A stretch of DNA of 64,000 bases, taken from positions 63,501-127,500 of the forward strand of contig NZ_CP040094.1 in assembly GCF_013343235.1 (NCBI RefSeq), read 5' to 3'. Below the pieces are notes generated by a model. The model saw nothing but the letters and a program-made list of their open reading frames with translations. It was not told where the DNA came from and made no database searches. The position numbers and the translations under genes were made by a program. The stretch comes from Nostoc sp. TCL240-02 (GTDB lineage Bacteria; Cyanobacteriota; Cyanobacteriia; Cyanobacteriales; Nostocaceae). Shown piece by piece: positions 9,537 to 17,884 of the stretch (positions are counted from its first letter, which is position 1; each line of letters starts with the position of its first letter).

Positions 9537-9895
9537 TGTTAAACTTTCCTCATAACCACAACTAAACAATTTGCCGACTTAGATGTGACATTGCCTATCA
9601 AAATAAGGATTCCCAGGTTTTGCCTGGGAATTTAAAATTCAACAAAGAAAATTTAAAATTTTTTGAAGACTTCAGTATTAACTAAGTAATAACACAGACT
9701 AAACGCCCCGCTGCTGCTAGCAAAACTCTTAACAAAGTAAGTTTCAAAGTTATAACCCTTACGGGTTCGCCAGTCACTCATGGGGGAAACCCCCTTGGCG
9801 CTAGCCTCTCCCTTTGGGAGAAGACCGCGCTGGCTCACCAATAACAAAGGACAAATGACAGTCCTTGCCACTTAGCTTTGATTGCGCCAACCTAC
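9537..9895. repeat. Intergenic dispersed repeats, including the repeat also found inside manC
   Basis: No gene supported. 9755-9839 is a palindromic repeat whose minus-strand reading (GGTTTCCCCCATGAGTGACTGG and flanks) matches the segment inserted in the coding region at 40219-40275, with an extra internal block here. 9842-9899 repeats the segment at about 34504-34561 (AAAGGACAAATGACAG and ATTGCGCCAACCTACTTA). Just downstream of the ATPase start, 9610-9635 contains a CCCAGG/CCTGGG hairpin. Confidence 0.7.
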
Positions 9896-10651
9896 TTAAC
9901 TAATTGCATCTTTTGCTGTCAAACGATAAACAAAAGCTTTTACAGCAAAAGCAGGCAAAGCCAACATTCGCCGCCAACGCCAAGGTTCTTGATACAGCCG
10001 ATACAACCATTCCAAATTATTATTTCCTAACCAGGCAGGAGCGCGGGTTTTAGTTCCCGACCAAATATCAAAACTACCACCAACGCCAATCCAAATTGCT
10101 TGAGGACACAAATGGCGGTTTTTGGCAATCCATAACTCTTGACGTGGCACTCCCAAACCGACAAAAATCGCTTGTGGCTGCAATTGAGCAAGAGTTTGTT
10201 GCAATTGCGCTTCTTCTTCTGGGGAATGGTAGCCTGAGTGAGTGCCTACTATATTCAAATCTGGAATTTGCTGCTGCCAAAAATCTGCCGCAGTTGAGGC
10301 CACCCCAGGCGCTGCTCCATAAAAAAACACCTTTGCCCCTGTCTTCTGTTGTCCAAGTTCTTGCAAAAGTTTTTCTGCTAATTCAATTCCCGGAAAACGC
10401 TGAACTTTTTGCCATAGTAATAACCGTAAATACAGAACAACCCCGGCTCCATCTGGAATAACTAGTTCAGCATTTTTAATTATCTGAGCGAGGAATTCAT
10501 TCTGCTCTGCCTGCATAGTCATTTCTGCATTGAGCGTTACTACATGAATTCCTCTGCCTTGTTCTAGGCATTCTAACAACCAGCCTGGATAGTTAGCCAT
10601 CACATGAACTGGTATTCCCAATACTGAAAATGCTTGATTGCCTTTAGACAT
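9896..10651 (-). CDS. WecB/TagA/CpsF family glycosyltransferase
   Basis: 251 residues, normal length for GT26. Family landmarks are present: the TLNAEM segment, LVIPDGAGVVLYLRL with the conserved Asp-Gly, FFYGAAPGVASTAADF, IFVGLGVPRQELWIAKNR and IGVGGSFDIWSGTKTRAPAW. Members transfer N-acetylmannosamine(uronic acid) or related sugars to lipid-linked carriers during surface polysaccharide synthesis. Adjacent genes are not a polysaccharide cluster, so the acceptor cannot be inferred. ATG 10651 begins MSKGNQAFSVLGIPVHV, the usual family N terminus. Confidence 0.93.
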   Translation of the reverse strand: MSKGNQAFSVLGIPVHVMANYPGWLLECLEQGRGIHVVTLNAEMTMQAEQNEFLAQIIKNAELVIPDGAGVVLYLRLLLWQKVQRFPGIELAEKLLQELGQQKTGAKVFFYGAAPGVASTAADFWQQQIPDLNIVGTHSGYHSPEEEAQLQQTLAQLQPQAIFVGLGVPRQELWIAKNRHLCPQAIWIGVGGSFDIWSGTKTRAPAWLGNNNLEWLYRLYQEPWRWRRMLALPAFAVKAFVYRLTAKDAIS

Positions 10652-10730
10652 AGCCTATTCTTAAGTAACCCTCACGCCAGATTTACTTGAATGTTAAGTT
10701 TATCAAATTTTTTTATATTAGAACTTAGGC

Positions 10731-10873
10731 AGGAAAGATCCCAATACTTTTCAAATAAACCCAACAATCTCTCTTTTGGTCTGGGGAAAGGGTAAGGGGT
10801 AAAGGTAAATTTAAACCTTTTCCCTTTCCCCTTTCCCCCTTAACCGAAAAGTATTGGGAAAGATCCCCAGTGC
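10731..10873. repeat. Long inverted repeat with pyrimidine-rich loop
   Basis: AGATCCCAATACTTTTC at 10736-10752 is mirrored by GAAAAGTATTGGG at about 10845-10857, enclosing a core of CCCTTTCCC-like repeats. The arrangement looks like a small non-autonomous repeat element and has no coding content. It lies just upstream of the IS200/IS605-like miniature element. Confidence 0.55.
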
Positions 10874-10889
10874 CTTGGAACAATAGAAA

Positions 10890-11103
10890 GCTTGACATAC
10901 TCCCCATTTTCAACATTGGCTCTACAAGCCTGGGGTTTTGAAAGTGGGGATTTCTCAGAGCGCTTGTACTTGGGCTGAATCAGTGCAAATTTTATTGTGA
11001 AAGTGTAATATTAACTCAGTATAAAAAAGCTCAACTTGCAACCCTGGTTCCGGGAACAGAAGCTCCCACTATACTGCTTACAGTTAGTGTGGGAGTATGT
11101 CAC
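10890..11103. mobile_element. Miniature IS200/IS605-like element (palindrome-associated)
   Basis: The left end CTTGACATACTCCCC is followed by a hairpin (CCCCATTTTCAA at 10902-10913 with TTGAAAGTGGGG at about 10938-10949). The right end is a subterminal hairpin (CTCCCAC at 11063-11069 with GTGGGAG) followed by TATGTCAC. Palindromic left and right ends of this form are typical of IS200/IS605 elements, whose transposase recognises hairpins. Only about 110 bases lie between the two ends and there is no transposase, so it would depend on a helper element. It ends about 48 bp before the response-regulator ATG. Confidence 0.55.
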
Positions 11104-11150
11104 GAAACTCGACTTTATGGTTAAGGTAGTGTAACGGGCTGAAGTTGGCT

Positions 11151-11870
11151 ATGAGTAAAATTCGTATTGCTTTAATTGAAGATCATGACCTCACTCGCGT
11201 GGGTATTCGGACAGCGCTCATCCAAAAGGATGAAATTGAAGTTGTAGGTGAAGCTGCCAATGCTGCCGAGGGGCTAAGAATGTTAAAAATGGTACAACCT
11301 GATATTGCGATCGTAGATATTGGTTTACCAGATAAAGATGGTATTGAACTAACACGGGAGGTAAAATCTACTGCGAATGGGCAGCAGCTAGCCACAAAAG
11401 TGTTAATTTTGACGCTGCGGGATAACAAAGAAGCTGTGTTAGCGGCTTTTGCTGCTGGTGCAGATTCTTACTGTATGAAAGATATCAAATTTGATAATTT
11501 GCTGGAAGCAGTGAGAGTAACTTACAATGGCAACGCCTGGATCGATCCAGCGATCGCTAGAATTGTATTACAACAAGCACAACAAAATCCTCAAAAGTTG
11601 GAATCGGCTTTTGTAGATGCCAAGACTATTGCCTCTAACCCTGATTATGTCGAGAATCTGGAAGGAATTCAACCTTACACCCTGACAGAAAGGGAATTAG
11701 AAGTGCTACAGTTGATTGTCGAAGGTTGTAGTAATGCACTAATTGCGGAAAGACTTTACATCACTGTTGGGACTGTTAAAACTCACGTTCGCAATATTTT
11801 GAATAAGCTATGTGCCGATGACCGTACCCAAGCAGCAGTCCGCGCCCTGCGTTCTGGTTTAGTTGGGTAA
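11151..11870 (+). CDS. NarL/FixJ-type response regulator
   Basis: 239 residues from ATG 11151; an in-frame TTG six bases earlier is less likely. The N-terminal receiver has the acidic pair (EDH), phospho-acceptor Asp in AIVDIGLPDKDG, Thr in LTLRD and Lys in CMKD. The C-terminal LuxR-type HTH is complete (LTERELEVLQLIVEG, LYITVGTVKTHVRNILNKL). It is a DNA-binding transcription regulator; no cognate kinase is adjacent, but a receiver-phosphatase/anti-sigma pair follows 165 bp downstream on the same strand. A miniature mobile element sits directly upstream and may have replaced or altered its promoter. Confidence 0.92.
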   Translation: MSKIRIALIEDHDLTRVGIRTALIQKDEIEVVGEAANAAEGLRMLKMVQPDIAIVDIGLPDKDGIELTREVKSTANGQQLATKVLILTLRDNKEAVLAAFAAGADSYCMKDIKFDNLLEAVRVTYNGNAWIDPAIARIVLQQAQQNPQKLESAFVDAKTIASNPDYVENLEGIQPYTLTERELEVLQLIVEGCSNALIAERLYITVGTVKTHVRNILNKLCADDRTQAAVRALRSGLVG

Positions 11871-12034
11871 AGGTAATTTTGATGTGGAGCAATTGAGAAG
11901 GATCAAGGGAAACTCATAACTTTGAAAAAGTGATATTTTCAAAGTGAATAGCTTCTCTGATTTTCTATGATTTATTATGTGGGATAAACATCACACTATA
12001 TCGCCATTCAAACATCTCAAAAGTAAAGTCAAAT

Positions 12035-13708
12035 ATGGCTGAGACAGGGGTCGAAAAACTTAAGCTCATGGTGGTAGATGATGAGCCAGACAACCTAGAT
12101 TTACTCTACCGCACTTTTAGACGAGATTTTCAAGTATATAAAGCCAATCACGCCTTTGGCGCTCTGGAAATCTTGGATCAATTTGGCGAAATGGCGGTGA
12201 TTATTTCTGACCAAAGAATGCCAGAAATGAATGGCACCGAATTTTTTAGTCGAACAGTGGAGCGCTTTCCAGACACAATTCGGATTTTGTTAACTGGTTT
12301 TACTGATGTCGAAGATTTGGTGGATGCCATTAACTCTGGTCAGGTATTCAAATATATTACCAAACCGTGGAATCCAGATAAACTTAGGGCATTAGTTGAG
12401 CAAGCTACTGATACCTATCGCATAGTCAAGAAGCGCACGCAAGAGTTGCGTCGGGCCCTACGACGAGAATCTTTGTTTAATGCCGTCACAACCGCAATTC
12501 GCGAGTCTTTAGACTACGACAGTATGCTGCAAAAAATTGTAGCAACTATTGGACAAACATTTGACGCTAGCAGTTGCTTGCTCAGACCTGTAGAAGGCGA
12601 TCGCCTCATACAAGATGAGTTTTCATACCACGATCCTAAATCCAATGTATTAGATTGCTTCTTCGACCCCAGTATTTTAATTGAAAAAGTGCTGGAAACC
12701 CGTCAATATCAACTTACTCAAGAAATATACGAGGGCAACCCCTGTCACCATTTGGTTGTGCCACTTAGCTACCAGCAGCATTTGTTGGCTGTGCTGGCCC
12801 TCCACCAATGGGGACGCGATCGCCCCTGGCAAGACGAAGACATCCAACTAATTGCAGGTGTTGCCGAACAAGCAGCCTTAGCTCTCTCTCAAGCAAAACT
12901 CTACCAGCGTCTCCAAGAAAAGCAACAGCAGATTCATAATGAGTTGGAGGTGGCTCGGCAAATTCAATACAACTTGCTACGCCAAAGTTTACCTGATATC
13001 AAGGGTGTAAAAGTGCAAGCCTGCTGCTACCCGGCCAGGGAAGTAGGAGGCGATTTCTTTGAAGTGTTTGTTCATCCCAAAGGCGACTTGTGGTTGGCAG
13101 TAGGTGATGTCTCTGGTAAGGGTGTCCCAGCTGCTTTATTTATGGCTAGTATTATTTCAGTTTTGCGCCGAGAATTATCTCAAGAAACACCAGCCGAGCC
13201 GAATGTGGTTATGCAAAACCTCAATCATGCTCTGAGTGAAGATTTAATTAGCAACAATTATTTCATCACTCTTGTGTTAGCTTGTTATACCCCTAGTACT
13301 AAGGAACTCGTCTACACGAATGCCGGTCATATTTATCCACTGTTATGGTCACGCCAAGATGCTTTGGGCAACAATCCTAATTACCTGAAAGTCCGCAGCG
13401 TTCCTTTGGGAATCTTACCCAAGTGGCAGGCACAGTCTGGTCGTTTGGTTCTCGCGACTGGAGACACATTATTACTCGCCAGTGATGGTATTACAGAAGC
13501 AACGATCTCAAATGATTCTGATTTAACAGTAAAAAACGGGTCTAGTGCTGAGGCAGTTAACCGTTCTATGCTGAATCAAGATGGTCTTTGGCAACTGTTA
13601 CAACAAGAAGAACAACCACTTTCTCTCAACCATTTGCTAGCTCGCATTCAGGCAGATAACCACATTCAAGAAGACGATCAAACTATACTTTCACTGGAGA
13701 TTTTATAA
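12035..13708 (+). CDS. Receiver-GAF-PP2C (SpoIIE/RsbU-type) phosphatase
   Basis: 557 residues. Receiver at about 9-125 (VVDDEPDN, Asp in VIISDQRMPEMNG, Lys in ITKPWN), GAF-like domain at about 150-290 (QIVATIGQTF region through VAEQAALALSQAKLY), a coiled linker, then the SpoIIE/PP2C domain with EVGGDFFEVF, AVGDVSGKGVPAALFM, TNAGHIYPLL and LLLASDGITEA, which carries the metal-binding Asp and Gly residues. It is expected to dephosphorylate an anti-sigma-factor antagonist. The RsbW-like gene follows immediately, so the two are almost certainly co-transcribed parts of a partner-switching pathway. Confidence 0.93.
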   Translation: MAETGVEKLKLMVVDDEPDNLDLLYRTFRRDFQVYKANHAFGALEILDQFGEMAVIISDQRMPEMNGTEFFSRTVERFPDTIRILLTGFTDVEDLVDAINSGQVFKYITKPWNPDKLRALVEQATDTYRIVKKRTQELRRALRRESLFNAVTTAIRESLDYDSMLQKIVATIGQTFDASSCLLRPVEGDRLIQDEFSYHDPKSNVLDCFFDPSILIEKVLETRQYQLTQEIYEGNPCHHLVVPLSYQQHLLAVLALHQWGRDRPWQDEDIQLIAGVAEQAALALSQAKLYQRLQEKQQQIHNELEVARQIQYNLLRQSLPDIKGVKVQACCYPAREVGGDFFEVFVHPKGDLWLAVGDVSGKGVPAALFMASIISVLRRELSQETPAEPNVVMQNLNHALSEDLISNNYFITLVLACYTPSTKELVYTNAGHIYPLLWSRQDALGNNPNYLKVRSVPLGILPKWQAQSGRLVLATGDTLLLASDGITEATISNDSDLTVKNGSSAEAVNRSMLNQDGLWQLLQQEEQPLSLNHLLARIQADNHIQEDDQTILSLEIL

Positions 13709-13711
13709 GTG

Positions 13712-14137
13712 ATGAAAAGTGAGCTTCATGTACCAAGTGACTTGAATTTTCTGAATATTGTCGAAAACTGGTTACTGGGATGTTTGAAAATTCAGCTAGG
13801 AGAATCTGTGGATTGGTCACGGCAATCAAGTCGTTTGAGACTGGCTTTGGTGGAAGCTTACTCAAATGCAGTCCGTCATGCCCACAAGGACAAACCAAAT
13901 TTACCAATTTTACTGCGTTTGGAAGTAAAAGACCGGGATCTGGCCTTAGAAGTTTGGGACTACGGCGAAGGCTTTGATATGTCTAACTACTACGCACCCA
14001 ACCCTCTAGAAAAACAAGAAGGTGGTTATGGTTGGCTGATTATGAATCGTCTGATGGATAAAGTGGACTATGAGTTGCAGATTGATGGTGCAAACTGTCT
14101 CAAGTTACAAGCTACTTTGCCCGAATTAGTCAAATAG
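13712..14137 (+). CDS. RsbW-like anti-sigma regulatory factor (Ser/Thr kinase fold)
   Basis: 141 residues from ATG 13712, three bases after the stop of the phosphatase gene; GTG 13709 is also possible. It is a GHKL ATPase of the RsbW/SpoIIAB kind: N-box LRLALVEAYSNAVRHAHK, G1 box VWDYGEGFDM, and G2-like GGYGWLIMNRLMD. Such proteins bind a sigma factor or phosphorylate an STAS antagonist. No STAS protein or sigma factor lies in the window, so the target is unknown. Tight coupling with the RsbU-type phosphatase supports a partner-switch module. Confidence 0.9.
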   Translation: MKSELHVPSDLNFLNIVENWLLGCLKIQLGESVDWSRQSSRLRLALVEAYSNAVRHAHKDKPNLPILLRLEVKDRDLALEVWDYGEGFDMSNYYAPNPLEKQEGGYGWLIMNRLMDKVDYELQIDGANCLKLQATLPELVK

Positions 14138-14221
14138 ACAAAAGTTATCTATAGAAATTTTTGATGCCTAGATTTTGTTTTGGGTAATATCAAACATTTC
14201 CTCAACAATTATACTTATTTA

Positions 14222-14653
14222 CTACTTTTCACGACGTAAAGAAAGTAACTCTTGGGGAGAAGCTAAAAGTTTGATTCTAGTATAGAAAATTTGCCGTTGT
14301 TGGTTGAGGATAAATATCCACAAGACATTCACACTACACCAGGAAGTTTGGGCTTTGCCTGCTACTTGAATTTGAATCTTACCGGTCTCTAAAGTCTCGG
14401 CGATTGCCGTGTTGGGGTAAGCTTTAACGTTTTGGCCTTCTTGTTTTAAATAGGCTGCGATCGCATCTATCCCCACAATATCAGATTCAAAGGGTGGACG
14501 CATCACACCATCTACCGCAAATAAGGCAGCAGTTGCCTCAAATTCTCCAGCATTTAAGGTTTGAAAATAACGCAGTACGTTTGTTTCTGTAATTCCCTCA
14601 ATCTGGAATTCTTCTTTCAACTGCGCTGGAGATATAAATTCAGTAGAGGTCAT
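14222..14653 (-). CDS. CTDH: homologue of the orange carotenoid protein C-terminal domain
   Basis: 143 residues, NTF2-like. The region from GITETNVLRYFQTLNAGEFEATAALF through GVMRPPFESDIVG to LLASPQELLSLRR matches the OCP C-terminal domain closely. The two residues that hydrogen-bond the keto group of the carotenoid in OCP appear conserved: Tyr29 (VLRYFQ) and Trp112 (NVLWIF). Cys106 (SWCSVN) sits near the position of the Cys that forms a disulphide dimer in studied CTDHs. These proteins extract ketocarotenoid from membranes and pass it to HCPs. The matching HCP gene lies 2.6 kb away at 17262. Confidence 0.92.
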   Translation of the reverse strand: MTSTEFISPAQLKEEFQIEGITETNVLRYFQTLNAGEFEATAALFAVDGVMRPPFESDIVGIDAIAAYLKQEGQNVKAYPNTAIAETLETGKIQIQVAGKAQTSWCSVNVLWIFILNQQRQIFYTRIKLLASPQELLSLRREK

Positions 14654-14968
14654 AAAATTCTCTGTATTATGCTAACTGAATATTCATTTCAATACAAAAA
14701 TCGTTTAAAAGAAAGCTGCTTTTGAAATAGATTGCTACATATTGCTAAATCTTCCTCACGATAGAAGTTGAGATGTTGCAATGGAATGTCTCTACATTGG
14801 TGTTGCAAAAATTGAAGAAGGCAGGAGGCAGAAGGAATACTACCCTCTTGCCTTCTTCCTTTCTCGATAAAATTGATACATAGGGAAGGTAACAAATATT
14901 CATCAAAGGTATTGACTAGGTAATGTATAATTTATTTGCCTTTATTTAGGCAAAATCCAAATAAAAAA
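14654..14968. other. Divergent intergenic region
   Basis: About 315 bases between the minus-strand CTDH gene and the plus-strand queG fusion, so it must hold both promoters. It contains a direct imperfect repeat of GCAGGAGGCAGAAGG / GCCTTCTTCC type near 14820-14870. I see no gene or recognised regulatory element. Confidence 0.45.
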
Positions 14969-16552
14969 ATGAGTCAGTATTCTGTAACAAGCAGTAGTGT
15001 AGTGAAAAAAAAAGCCAGCGAGTTGGGCTTTGACAAAGTTGGAATTGCTGCTATAGATAGCATAAATGCTACAGAAGCGCAGAGGTTACAAGCATGGATT
15101 GAACTGGGTTATCACGCCGATATGGAATGGATGGCTAACCCAAAACGTCAGGATATTCGCTTAGTGATGCCAGAAGCGCGATCGCTAGTGTGTGTGGCTC
15201 TAAATTACTACACACCACATCAACGTCCTCAAGGCGAGGCTTATGCCAAAATTTCCCGTTATGGTTGGGGAAGGGATTATCACAGGGTAATGTATAAAAA
15301 ACTCAAGCAGCTATCTACATGGCTACAATCACTCGATGAAAGTGTAAGAGTTCGTTATTATGCAGACACTGGCCCAGTGCAAGATAAAGTATTGGCTCAA
15401 CTTGCCGGAATTGGTTGGATTGCCAAGAATGGGAATGTGATTACACGGGAATATGGCTCTTGGGTATTTTTGGGAGAAGTATTGACCAATTTGGAGCTAG
15501 AGAGCGATCGCCCGTATACAGAACACTGCGGTAGCTGTACTCGTTGTCTTCAGGCTTGTCCTACAGGTGCAATTACTCAGCCTTTTGTTGTGGATGCTAA
15601 TCGCTGCATCGCTTATCATACAATTGAAAATCGGGACGAAGAACTGCCACAGGCACTCACACCCCATTTGCAAGGCTGGGTTGCTGGTTGTGATATTTGC
15701 CAAGATGTTTGTCCTTGGAATCAACGTTTTGCCACTACAACTAATATTCCAGAGTTTCAACCTTATCCTGGGAATATTGCTCCAAAACTGCTAGAATTAG
15801 CCAAAATCTCAGATCGGGAGTGGGATAAACGATTTACAGCATCTGCCCTGCGGCGGATTAAGCCAGAAATGTTACGACGCAACGCCCTAGCTAATCTTGA
15901 CGCATCCAGGCAAATAATGACTCCGAAAGTAATTATTTTTGATTTTGATGGCACAATTGCTGATACAGTAGATGCCCTTGTAAGTATTGCCAATCGTCTA
16001 GCTGTAGACTTTGGTTATAGACACATCAGCCCAGAGCAATTAGCCCTCCTTAAAAACTTAACATCTAGGGAAATTATTAAGTTCTCAGGAGTTTCTCTAT
16101 TTAAAATACCTTTTTTAGTTAAAAAAGTTAAAGGAGAATTAAAAGACAAAATTCCCGAATTAAAACCAATTCCGGGAATTAAAGAAGCATTAATAGAACT
16201 GCAAAATCAAGGATATAAACTGGGTATTATCACTTCTAATTCTAAAGATAACGTTACCCAATTTCTCACAATCAATGATTTAAATTACCTGTTTGATTTT
16301 ATCTACTCAGGAATTACAATTTTTGGCAAAACAACCATAATCAATAATGTATTGAGGCAAAAACAACTCAAACCCCAAGAAGTTATTTATGTCGGTGATG
16401 AAACCAGAGATATAGAAGCATCAAAGAAAGCAAATATCCAAGTAATTGCAGTAGCTTGGGGCTTTAACTCATCGGAAGTACTAGCTAAACAAAATCCAGA
16501 TTATTTGATTCACCAACCTAGCGAACTGCTAGAAGTGATGAATGGTTATTAA
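14969..16552 (+). CDS. queG: Epoxyqueuosine reductase QueG fused to a HAD-family phosphatase
   Basis: 527 residues from ATG 14969. Residues ~1-315 are QueG: ALNYYTPHQRPQGEAYAKISRYGWGRDYH, the Asp in YADTGPVQDK, and two 4Fe-4S clusters (CGSCTRCLQACPTG and CDICQDVCPWN). It performs the last step of queuosine synthesis on tRNA. At about 316 (SRQIMTPK) it continues in frame into a complete HAD hydrolase: nucleophile IIFDFDGTIADT, motif II ITSNS, motif IV VGDETRDIEA, resembling GphA-type phosphatases. The two are separate proteins in most bacteria. The joint looks like an overlapping stop/start (TAATG) opened by one extra A. Each half looks intact. Confidence 0.85.
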   Translation: MSQYSVTSSSVVKKKASELGFDKVGIAAIDSINATEAQRLQAWIELGYHADMEWMANPKRQDIRLVMPEARSLVCVALNYYTPHQRPQGEAYAKISRYGWGRDYHRVMYKKLKQLSTWLQSLDESVRVRYYADTGPVQDKVLAQLAGIGWIAKNGNVITREYGSWVFLGEVLTNLELESDRPYTEHCGSCTRCLQACPTGAITQPFVVDANRCIAYHTIENRDEELPQALTPHLQGWVAGCDICQDVCPWNQRFATTTNIPEFQPYPGNIAPKLLELAKISDREWDKRFTASALRRIKPEMLRRNALANLDASRQIMTPKVIIFDFDGTIADTVDALVSIANRLAVDFGYRHISPEQLALLKNLTSREIIKFSGVSLFKIPFLVKKVKGELKDKIPELKPIPGIKEALIELQNQGYKLGIITSNSKDNVTQFLTINDLNYLFDFIYSGITIFGKTTIINNVLRQKQLKPQEVIYVGDETRDIEASKKANIQVIAVAWGFNSSEVLAKQNPDYLIHQPSELLEVMNGY

Positions 16553-16668
16553 TTATATACACATCTCCATAAATTAAATATGCGTTATCCATAACCATTG
16601 TAGAGACATAGCTATGCTACATCTCTACATTTTTTTCACCAGATGTCTAAATGTTGGATTAGGAAAAA

Positions 16669-17043
16669 TTACTTTTTCGGTTGACCCTTTTCCAAAGCTT
16701 TTTGTACTAGTTCATCACTGACATTAGTTACACCTTCAGTTTTAGAATTCCCAACTTCCTTTGCTAACTCTGCATAGTCGTCAGGATTACCAGTTGACTG
16801 CGCTTCAATTTTTGTCTCTTCTGGCTTAGAGGTTTGATATTTAGGTGCTGTGGCTGCTTCGGCTGCTGCTGCACCTTCACCAGTCCGATCAACTTCACTC
16901 ACGCTAAATTTTTGTGCAGCTGCATAGTCAGCATCAAAATCAACTTTTGGCGCTTTTTCTTCACCACTAGCTATGTTTTCGGCAGCTAATTGAGCATCAT
17001 GGGTGGGAGCTTCATTAACATTGGGCTTTACTTCATCAGGCAT
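16669..17043 (-). CDS. Small acidic, probably disordered protein
   Basis: 124 residues, very rich in Ala, Glu, Asp, Lys and Pro, with no hydrophobic core pattern and no membrane segment. The C terminus has a short amphipathic helix (VSDELVQKALEKG). I recognise no family; such low-complexity proteins are conserved among Nostocales. It is divergent from the HCP gene, with 218 bp between them, so the two could share a control region. The reading frame and ATG 17043 look reliable; the function is unknown. Confidence 0.6.
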   Translation of the reverse strand: MPDEVKPNVNEAPTHDAQLAAENIASGEEKAPKVDFDADYAAAQKFSVSEVDRTGEGAAAAEAATAPKYQTSKPEETKIEAQSTGNPDDYAELAKEVGNSKTEGVTNVSDELVQKALEKGQPKK

Positions 17044-17261
17044 AATTAAAAACCTTAAGGTAAATTTTTATTACTAGGGCGATTGTAACAAGTCAATATG
17101 CCGCTTCGTTGCTTTCTTGGGAGAGATTTTTACCTCTATTAAAAGATAGATAAAAGCTGCAATTTGCAATAAAGTTAACTCCTTCTATCGGTACTAGAAT
17201 CTAATGAGAAAACTCTGGTAACACTTAGTTTGACCTATTAAATTTACTTGGGGACAAAATT

Positions 17262-17792
17262 ATGACTGCAAGTTACGACAAAACTATTTCTCAAGCCCAG
17301 AGCAATGAAACTCAAAAATTAGTGGATGCGTTTAATGCCTTAGATACCGATGCCAAATTAGCCTGGTTCTATTTTGTTTATAAAAAAATGGGTGATTCAA
17401 TTACGCCAGCTGTACCTGCTGCGGCTGAACCAGAATTAGCACCACTTCTGTTAGGAGACTATTTTGAATTATCAGATGAGCAGCAACTAGATATTATGCG
17501 GGATATTGTTAACCGCAAAGATACAGAATACTCTCGTGCTTATGGGTCGATAAAAGAAAACAATCAGTTGTTAGTTTGGTATGCTTGGGCAGTAGCGATG
17601 GGAAATCAGGTGGTTGGTTTACCAGCTAGCTACAAGCCAAGTAAGGCAATTAACGATCTGGTTTCCCAGATTGAAAAACTAGATTTTGACGAGCAAATTT
17701 CGGTGTTTCGGACAATAGCTGGTGAAGTGGGTTACACTGATGTCAAGCCGATCGCAACACAAGCAGAAACTGGTAAAACGTCGAGTTTGTAA
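17262..17792 (+). CDS. Helical carotenoid protein (HCP), OCP N-terminal-domain homologue
   Basis: 176 residues, all-helical, covering the OCP N-terminal domain only. Recognisable parts are LVDAFNALDTDAKLAWFYFVYKKMG (OCP LALIWFAYLEMG), LSDEQQLDIMRDIVNRKDTEYSRAYGS and LVWYAWAVAMGNQVVGLP (OCP FWYELGR). The OCP Tyr44 equivalent is kept (Tyr40) and Trp110 is kept, but the Trp41 position is Tyr37. HCPs bind a ketocarotenoid and quench singlet oxygen or phycobilisome excitation, depending on the clade. They receive pigment from CTDH, encoded nearby at 14222. ATG 17262 gives the family N terminus. Confidence 0.93.
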   Translation: MTASYDKTISQAQSNETQKLVDAFNALDTDAKLAWFYFVYKKMGDSITPAVPAAAEPELAPLLLGDYFELSDEQQLDIMRDIVNRKDTEYSRAYGSIKENNQLLVWYAWAVAMGNQVVGLPASYKPSKAINDLVSQIEKLDFDEQISVFRTIAGEVGYTDVKPIATQAETGKTSSL

Positions 17793-17884
17793 TCATATCA
17801 AAACCGCATTTATCAGCCTTGGCGACTAGATACAAACTTTCGTCCACCTACTGAACTTCAAGGGTGAAATCGGACTTTATTAAG

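Noticed and set aside
9653..9871. 72-codon minus-strand ORF containing SPMSDWRTRKG
   Set aside because: It is a translation of the dispersed repeat itself, with no ribosome-binding site or domain; the same wording occurs inside manC because the repeat is inserted there.
10725..10916. 63-codon minus-strand ORF
   Set aside because: It covers the CCCTTTCCC inverted-repeat element; its amino-acid sequence is repeat-derived.
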